Shown in pieces: positions 59,110 to 64,000 of a stretch of 64,000 nucleotides of DNA. Source of the DNA: Bryobacterales bacterium (GTDB taxonomy: Bacteria > Acidobacteriota > Terriglobia > Bryobacterales > UBA6623); the NCBI GenBank assembly GCA_026713545.1, contig JAPOOG010000079.1:49291-113290 (forward strand), read 5' to 3'. The notes beneath the pieces were generated by a model that did not search any database, had not been told where the DNA came from, and saw only the letters and a list, made by a program, of their open reading frames with translations. The position numbers were made by a program, and so were the translations under genes. How positions within the stretch are numbered: position 1 is the first letter of the stretch; every line of letters begins with the position of its first letter.

Positions 59110-60675
59110 CTACTTTACGCCGTACATCGGGCGGTGGATTTTTTTGTACACGCGGTTATTGGGATTTACGGTGGTGTAGCCGGGCGTGTCGACTTCGATG
59201 ATGCGGGCAGCGATTGGTTCGTAGGCGGCACGGAAGGCAACCGCAGCCTTAACAACGAGGATTTTCTGCCGCTCGGGATAGATGCCGGCGCTGGTGAGTT
59301 GATGAATGCTGAATGGTGTGTGGCGGCGGCTCACGAGCAACAGAACGTTCGGCAGATCGCGAGTGGAGCCTTCGGCATGGATGACGGCGCTTGGGCCTTG
59401 ATCGAGATATCGGCGACCGCCGTGCCGGGCTTCGGTCTCGATGTACCGGCCGTCGTAAATGAGTTTTACCTGGCCGCGGATGGGTACCGGCGCGCCGTGC
59501 TCGTTATTGGTCTTGCCTCCGACATCGGCCTGGAATGCCCCTCCGACGCCTGCGCGGACGGCTTGCTCGACGGCCGCAGGATCGTAGATGGCCATGACCC
59601 AGCCGCTCGCATTCTGACGGATCAATTCCCTGAGGATAAAGGTTGCGTCTCCGGGCCCGCCGCCGCCGATGTTGTCCCCCGTCTCGACGAGGACGACAGG
59701 AGACGTGTCGCTGTTGATGGCTTGCCGCACTGCGCTGGCGGCGCCGGGGAGCTCAAGCTGGAATTGCTCTCGGAGATCCCAGATTTTGTCTGCGAGTCGT
59801 TGGGCTTCGCGTCGGGCCAAGTCGGCGTCCCTGTCGGTGACCACGACGACACTCGGCGCCATGTTCGGCACATCGGCGTAGTGGTAGCTGCCGGAGAAGC
59901 TGACGGCGAGGAAGCGAGGATCTTTTTCAAGTTGGCGGGTTTCCTCGACGAGGGGTAGAAGCGGCGCACGCTTCGTATATTGATGAGTCTTGGTGATGTA
60001 GACCCAGGGTTTGACGATGGCCTGTGTTGGGCGAACTTCGCCACGGACGATTCTGGAGATGATGCGGGCGGCCTGGAGGCCGCATAGGCGCTGGTCGATG
60101 TGGGGGTTCTCCTTGTATGTGATCAAGGCGGTCGAGCGCTCGACGATTTCCGGTGTAATGTTGGCGTGGAAGTCGTGCGTCACGACGATCGGGAATTCAG
60201 GGCCCATCGCCTTGCGCAGGCGGCGGACGACTTCGGCATCACCGGAATCGAACGACTCGGTGACCATCGCGCCGTGGAGAGCCAACAGCAGGCCGTCCGT
60301 TTTCGGCGCTTGCTTCAGGCGCTCGATCATCTCGCCGGTGATCAGCTCGAGGGCTTCATCGGTGACGCGGCCGGACGGGACGGCCCAACCGACAATCGTG
60401 GGGTAGAGGTCGAAGCCGTATTTGCGAGCTCCTTCGATGTAGCCGGTGATCTCGTTGTTGGCCGTCGAATACTCGTCGAGGATCTCGTTCCCTCGGAAAA
60501 GGGCGTTGCGGGTAAAGTCGGCAATGCCGGTGCGTGCCTCGCTGTAGGTGTTCGACTCGTGCAGCATGCCGCCGATGGCGATGAGCCTTCTGTCTTGAGC
60601 CAACAGCGGGTTCCCGAATGTGAAAAAACCAACGAGGGCAAGGGCGCCGATGACTTTGGCCGGCGTCGGGGACAT
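59110..60675 (-). CDS. Exported M81-family metallopeptidase (MlrC/microcystinase-like)
   Basis: 521 aa from the ATG at 60675 (MSPTPAKVIGALALVGFFTF, signal peptide to about LLAQ). The open frame continues to 60741 but only through element B, so that part is leader, not protein. Family motifs: IGGMLHESNTYSEARTG, VTHDFHANITPEIVERS, ITYKENPHIDQRLCG, and the late GDNIGGGGPGDATFILREL. MlrC-like enzymes cleave linear D-amino-acid-containing peptides using zinc. It is third in a unit with the ceramidase-like and dehydrogenase genes. Confidence 0.88.
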   Translation of the reverse strand: MSPTPAKVIGALALVGFFTFGNPLLAQDRRLIAIGGMLHESNTYSEARTGIADFTRNALFRGNEILDEYSTANNEITGYIEGARKYGFDLYPTIVGWAVPSGRVTDEALELITGEMIERLKQAPKTDGLLLALHGAMVTESFDSGDAEVVRRLRKAMGPEFPIVVTHDFHANITPEIVERSTALITYKENPHIDQRLCGLQAARIISRIVRGEVRPTQAIVKPWVYITKTHQYTKRAPLLPLVEETRQLEKDPRFLAVSFSGSYHYADVPNMAPSVVVVTDRDADLARREAQRLADKIWDLREQFQLELPGAASAVRQAINSDTSPVVLVETGDNIGGGGPGDATFILRELIRQNASGWVMAIYDPAAVEQAVRAGVGGAFQADVGGKTNNEHGAPVPIRGQVKLIYDGRYIETEARHGGRRYLDQGPSAVIHAEGSTRDLPNVLLLVSRRHTPFSIHQLTSAGIYPERQKILVVKAAVAFRAAYEPIAARIIEVDTPGYTTVNPNNRVYKKIHRPMYGVK

Positions 60676-60766
60676 GCAGGTCAGTTTTTCCTCCGCCCGT
60701 GTGCGGATCATACGGGAGGGAAACATCCGGTCCGTTGTCAACGACGCTTGGTCAGGAAGATGTTCG
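60676..60766 (-). repeat. Dispersed element B, copy 3 (leader of the M81 gene)
   Basis: In gene orientation it begins 3 bases after the ceramidase stop codon and ends right at the M81 ATG, so it forms the whole spacer. It shares TATGATCCGCAC and GGGCGGAGGAAAAACTGACC with copy 1 at 32591-32680. The GGAGG in its end may be the ribosome-binding site, although it is 14 bases from the ATG. Confidence 0.75.
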
Positions 60767-60769
60767 AGG

Positions 60770-62221
60770 TCAGATCCCCGCTGCGACCTCGTCGAGCAGT
60801 TGCAGCAACGTCTCTGTGATCTTGACCGACGCTTGCTTTTCGACTCGATTGGTTCCGAGCCAGGTTTCGTAGCCCCCGAGCTCGTGTTGTGCGGGCGTTG
60901 GCAGGTATCCTTCTCCTCCGTTGGCGAGAGAGATCGTGAACGTCGGCTTCAGCGGGCTGTTCTCTTTGAGTGCGAGGCCGATTTCGGTGAAGGTTTCGAA
61001 GGGCAGGGCAGTGATGCCAAGATCCCCGATGCGGACCGCCTGCAGCTTCACGTCAACGGTTTCGGGACCTTCATACAGCTCGATCGCACGTCGGGCGTAG
61101 GGCTTGGCGCGCCGCGGCAAGGTGGATTCGTCTTCGACCGTGAGGACTCTCCTGGCTTGCTCGTAGCCTTCGCCGGTAGGCTTGCGGCGGTCAAGAGTGA
61201 GGATGCGCTCGCCCATGGCGAGCGTCAGGCCGGAACGATGCTCGATGGCTCGGTAGGCCTCGTGGGATTTGTCGGCGACCTTGCCGGCGACGATACGGAC
61301 CTGTTCAAACGGCTCGCGGCGGGGCCGTTTCCCGGTGAAATCAATGTTGTTGACGTCAGCGCTGGTCCCGTTCGAGAGGATGCCGACGAAGCCCTCGGGA
61401 GCGCCCAGGCGCTCGGCAATGAGCCGGGCGAACTCGCCAAAGTAGTCTGCGGAGACTTGCCCTCTGGGAATGCCGCCGACGTAGTGGAGCGAATAGTTAG
61501 CCAATAGGGCGAGGGGCTTACCATCCTCCGTGCGTACCGAGAGGACGCTGATTTCGGGATCTACGGGTCCGGCGGGCCGCACAAGGTCTTTCCGGCCGGG
61601 GTTCATTTGGACCGTGTCGGTGGTTCCGCCGAAGGGGTCGGGCGGAATCGTGCCCTCTTTCTTGAACCAGCGACGGTTGGAGAGTTCTTCGGGAAGCTGA
61701 GCGGCCCCCCAGCCGGCCTCCGCGGCGGCTCGGGTCTCGTAGGCCCGAGTGATGGCTTCGGCGATGCCGGCCCTGAGCTGTTCGGAGTACTTGGTTTCGT
61801 TCGCCGTCAGGTCTTCGCCTTGGCCGATGCGGAAGGGAGCGCGCGGCTTGGCCGGCGGCGCGCTGTGGGTGTGCGTTGCGGAAACGAGCATATTGCTCTC
61901 CGGGATGCCGGTTCTTTCCGATGCGCGCTGCTTCGCGTCATCAAGCACATCGCGTTGGACGTAGCAACTGTCAACAACGGCGATTGCGAGTTGCGTAGCG
62001 CCGTCGTCCAGAACGAGCGCTCGCACATGCAGAGGGTCGTGGGCGCTCTCGGCCGGACGGAAGCTAAAGCTGCCGATGAGCGGGAGAGGCCAGACCTTCG
62101 GGGTGATGTCGACGGCGGCGGCTCCGGCTTGAAGACCTGGGGCAGAACCGGTCGAGCAGGAGAGAGCGAAGGCAATGCTGACGAGCAGCGAAATGCAAAC
62201 CATCGTTACGCGGTTGTTCAT
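60770..62221 (-). CDS. Neutral/alkaline ceramidase-like lipoprotein
   Basis: 483 aa from the ATG at 62221 (MNNRVTMVCISLLVSIAFAL then SC, a lipobox with Cys25). The body matches the neutral-ceramidase N-terminal domain: AGAAAVDITPKVWPLPLIGS, LDDGATQLAIAVVDSCYVQR and the zinc/active-site motif LVSATHTHSAP. NGTSADVNNIDF and FTISLANGGEGYLPT follow the family later. Such exported proteins may hydrolyse sphingolipids or other amides. It is encoded between the dehydrogenase (74-base gap) and M81 genes on the same strand. Confidence 0.85.
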   Translation of the reverse strand: MNNRVTMVCISLLVSIAFALSCSTGSAPGLQAGAAAVDITPKVWPLPLIGSFSFRPAESAHDPLHVRALVLDDGATQLAIAVVDSCYVQRDVLDDAKQRASERTGIPESNMLVSATHTHSAPPAKPRAPFRIGQGEDLTANETKYSEQLRAGIAEAITRAYETRAAAEAGWGAAQLPEELSNRRWFKKEGTIPPDPFGGTTDTVQMNPGRKDLVRPAGPVDPEISVLSVRTEDGKPLALLANYSLHYVGGIPRGQVSADYFGEFARLIAERLGAPEGFVGILSNGTSADVNNIDFTGKRPRREPFEQVRIVAGKVADKSHEAYRAIEHRSGLTLAMGERILTLDRRKPTGEGYEQARRVLTVEDESTLPRRAKPYARRAIELYEGPETVDVKLQAVRIGDLGITALPFETFTEIGLALKENSPLKPTFTISLANGGEGYLPTPAQHELGGYETWLGTNRVEKQASVKITETLLQLLDEVAAGI

Positions 62222-62295
62222 TATTTTTAACCTTACGATGTGACGGCGGTCGGTTGGCGGCCGGGTTAGCATGACAGTGTACGCGAAGAGCCAAG

Positions 62296-63297
62296 TCAGA
62301 ACCACATGGCTTTATCGACGACGTTGCGCAGTTCTTTACCGCGGACGAAGCGGCTGACGTTGTCGAGGAGCACTTCGAGGTGCCGCTCGGAAATGCGAGG
62401 GGAGTAACCGGCGATATGGGGAGTGATGATGACGTTTTCCATGCCCCACAGCGGATGGTCGGTCGGCAGCGGCTCGACTTCGAAGACATCCAAGCCGGCG
62501 CCGGCAATCTCCCGCGCTTCGAGCGCGGCCGTCAGGTCGGCAAGGTCGACAATCGCTCCGCGACCGATGTTGATGAGGAACGCGCTCCGCTTCATTTTCC
62601 GGAAATGTTCGCGGCGGAAGAGCTTCTCGGTTTCGGGAGTATGAGGAGCGGCGATCACGACGAAATCGCTTTGGCCCAGGAGGTCCGGCAGTCGCTCAGG
62701 CGTCCAGAGCTTTTCGACGCCGTCCGGGGCGGCAGTGCGGAGCGGGTCGACGGCGAGCACGCGCATCCCGAAAGCAAGACCGCGCCGAGCGATCTCCGAA
62801 CCGATATTGCCGAGGCCGACGACGCCGAGCGTCGCGTCAGCCAAGTGCATGTGAGCGCGGTCGATATCGCTCACGACACCCGGACCGGTAAAGAATCCGG
62901 GCCTCTCGGATTCCCCGCCGTACGGTTCCCAATGCGACCTCGTTTGTTGACGAATGTAATGGTGCAGGTTGCGTGCGAAGCAGATGATGTACCCGAAGAC
63001 CTGGTCGGCAATGACGTCGGAATACAACCCGCGCATGTTGGTGAGTTGGCAGGAGTGGGCTATCAGTTCCGGAAAGACATAGTGTTCAAGGCTGGCCGTA
63101 GGCGACTGCACCCAGCGGAGTTTTGTCGATGCCGCGAGGAGAGGAGGAGTGAGGCGGCCGATGAAGCCGTCGGCATCAGTTACGGCGGCACACGCCTGCT
63201 GTTCGTCGGCCGCGTTGACGACTTGGGCGGGTCCGGCGGATTGCCGGATTTTGTCGAGGCGGGCCTGTTCGACCGAGGGATAGATGACGAGCTTCAT
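62296..63297 (-). CDS. D-2-hydroxyacid dehydrogenase, NAD-dependent
   Basis: 333 aa from the ATG at 63297; the open frame beyond is not conserved. The NAD motif is GVVGLGNIGSEIARRGLAFG. The catalytic Arg lies in NIGRGAIVDLADL, Glu in LDVFEVEPLPTDHPLW and His in VIITPHIAGYSP, as in the phosphoglycerate/glyoxylate reductase-like family. It reduces 2-oxoacids or oxidises D-2-hydroxyacids. It is the first gene of a three-gene leftward unit. Confidence 0.9.
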   Translation of the reverse strand: MKLVIYPSVEQARLDKIRQSAGPAQVVNAADEQQACAAVTDADGFIGRLTPPLLAASTKLRWVQSPTASLEHYVFPELIAHSCQLTNMRGLYSDVIADQVFGYIICFARNLHHYIRQQTRSHWEPYGGESERPGFFTGPGVVSDIDRAHMHLADATLGVVGLGNIGSEIARRGLAFGMRVLAVDPLRTAAPDGVEKLWTPERLPDLLGQSDFVVIAAPHTPETEKLFRREHFRKMKRSAFLINIGRGAIVDLADLTAALEAREIAGAGLDVFEVEPLPTDHPLWGMENVIITPHIAGYSPRISERHLEVLLDNVSRFVRGKELRNVVDKAMWF

Positions 63298-63799
63298 ATC
63301 GTGATGAGGGTTCGATGGGCAGGGCAACCGCCGTTCTCGTTCGCCCCGGTCATTATAGATGCGGGTGAGCCGCAGGGCGGACATGGACTGCCTTGCGCGG
63401 TCCCGCGGCCGGCAGCGCCTCCGCGGCGGCACAGCTCTCTGTCGATGCAATCTAGAATGTCCCCCTTTCTCAGCATGGGTTCCTCTTGCGTTGGCCGCAG
63501 CCCAAGGAACCCGGAGGGCGGCGGGAGCTGCGGCTGACGGCGCGCGGACATCGGCTCGGGGGGGTATCCGAAGAATTCCGAAGAATTGTGGGATATTGAC
63601 CCGTTATGATTCGGTAAAAAGTCGTAATCAGGCGGCAATAACCCGTTCTCACGCGGCAAAAAACCGGAATATCCCGGAATGGCCCCGTCAACCTGCGCAG
63701 CGAAGTCGTTATGTGTCGGCGGGCGCGGCGGTCCGGGTGGCGGATTTCGGTTTTTGGTTCCGCCACCTTCAGCTCCGCTTTTTCTCCGCACGGCGCACC
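63298..63799. other. Upstream region of the dehydrogenase unit and left part of repeat C locus 4
   Basis: No gene supported. From about 63540 the sequence contains blocks resembling locus 2 (63721-63745, GCGGCGGTCCGGGTGGCGG) plus AATTCCGAAGAATT, a small palindrome at 63571-63586. The dehydrogenase promoter should lie near 63300-63450 but no clear boxes were found. Confidence 0.35.
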
Positions 63800-64000
63800 G
63801 AAGGGCCATAAAAGCCGTGTCTCGTGATTCGTGAAAAACCTGTTGGCCGGGCTTGGGGTTGCTCTCCTTGGAGTCCCCGGAGGGCCGGGGAAAAATATGT
63901 TGAGTGTCTCGTGTCTCGTGAAAACCCAACAGGCCGTGTTGCTGGTGCGGACGGTGCGCGGACAGCGGCTCGGGGCGCCTCCCCCAAAAAAAATACTGAA
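63800..64000. repeat. Dispersed repeat family C, locus 4 (cut by the window end)
   Basis: Heptamer runs at 63809-63836 (GCCGTGTCTCGTGATTCGTG, then AAAAAC) and 63904-63926 (GTGTCTCGTGTCTCGTG, then AAAAC). The window ends in A8-TACTGAA, which is the start of the palindrome module seen complete at 3577 and 25557. Confidence 0.65.

Noticed and set aside
63294..63929. 211-codon leftward frame with HETRDTQH and HESRDTAF-like peptides
   Set aside because: The peptides are translations of the heptamer repeat. The same strings appear in frames at the other family C loci, so this is repeat DNA, not a gene.

Overview
The window looks like chromosomal DNA of an uncultured Gram-negative bacterium, most likely an Acidobacteriota relative of the Bryobacterales/Solibacter type. 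This rests on gene content, not on a phylogenetic marker search: many secreted proteins with Sec or Tat signals (DUF5060/DUF4038, PPC-domain, Gfo/Idh/MocA, neutral ceramidase, M81 peptidase and FG-GAP proteins), outer-membrane machinery (TonB receptor, TolC, porin-like barrel), and housekeeping genes such as gltX, dxs, ispH, aroB, menG/ubiE, galU and rpmB. GC content is high and wobble positions are G/C rich. I saw no rRNA, convincing tRNA, CRISPR array, intact insertion sequence or prophage.

Layout. 0-14.7 kb holds catabolic and secreted functions: a DUF5060 protein cut by the window edge, an HpcH aldolase plus MDR dehydrogenase pair, gltX overlapping a NodU/TobZ-type carbamoyltransferase, a PHP-like secreted protein, an isochorismatase/IclR pair, a PPC protein and a maleate-isomerase-like protein. 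14.8-18.3 kb holds the isoprenoid genes ispH and dxs. 18.5-24.3 kb is a co-directional lipid/hydrophobe export cluster: MpaB-like oxygenase, MMPL/RND transporter, LolA-like protein and outer-membrane barrel. 24.7-28.7 kb holds a GNAT, a TPR protein, galU and a mutarotase-like protein.

29.6-49.7 kb is a transition-metal homeostasis island. It contains a small secreted Cys/His protein, a TonB receptor with a very acidic His-containing loop, CzcA and CzcB, a ZIP transporter, and a CzcC plus second CzcB pair. Between the ZIP gene and czcC lies an operon of five overlapping genes: a DUF318/SO_0444-type permease fused to a stomatin/HflK (SPFH) domain, an HflC-like and an HflK-like protein, a solute-binding protein with no ABC partner, and a three-helix membrane protein. 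I recognise the parts but know of no description of the whole. It is my best candidate for an undescribed system, perhaps an SPFH-scaffolded metal exporter with its own periplasmic sensor.

50-58.9 kb holds a Tat-exported oxidoreductase, rpmB, an exported RidA, an FG-GAP lipoprotein, the aroB-menG/ubiE-BamE-like operon and an MFS transporter. 59.1-63.3 kb is a three-gene unit of D-2-hydroxyacid dehydrogenase, ceramidase-like lipoprotein and M81 metallopeptidase.

Three dispersed intergenic repeat families run through the window. Element A (two copies) fills the gap just before start codons and may pair with them. Element B (three copies) starts 3-4 bases after stop codons. Family C (four loci) consists of degenerate CGTGNTT heptamers with a palindrome-plus-T-tract module.
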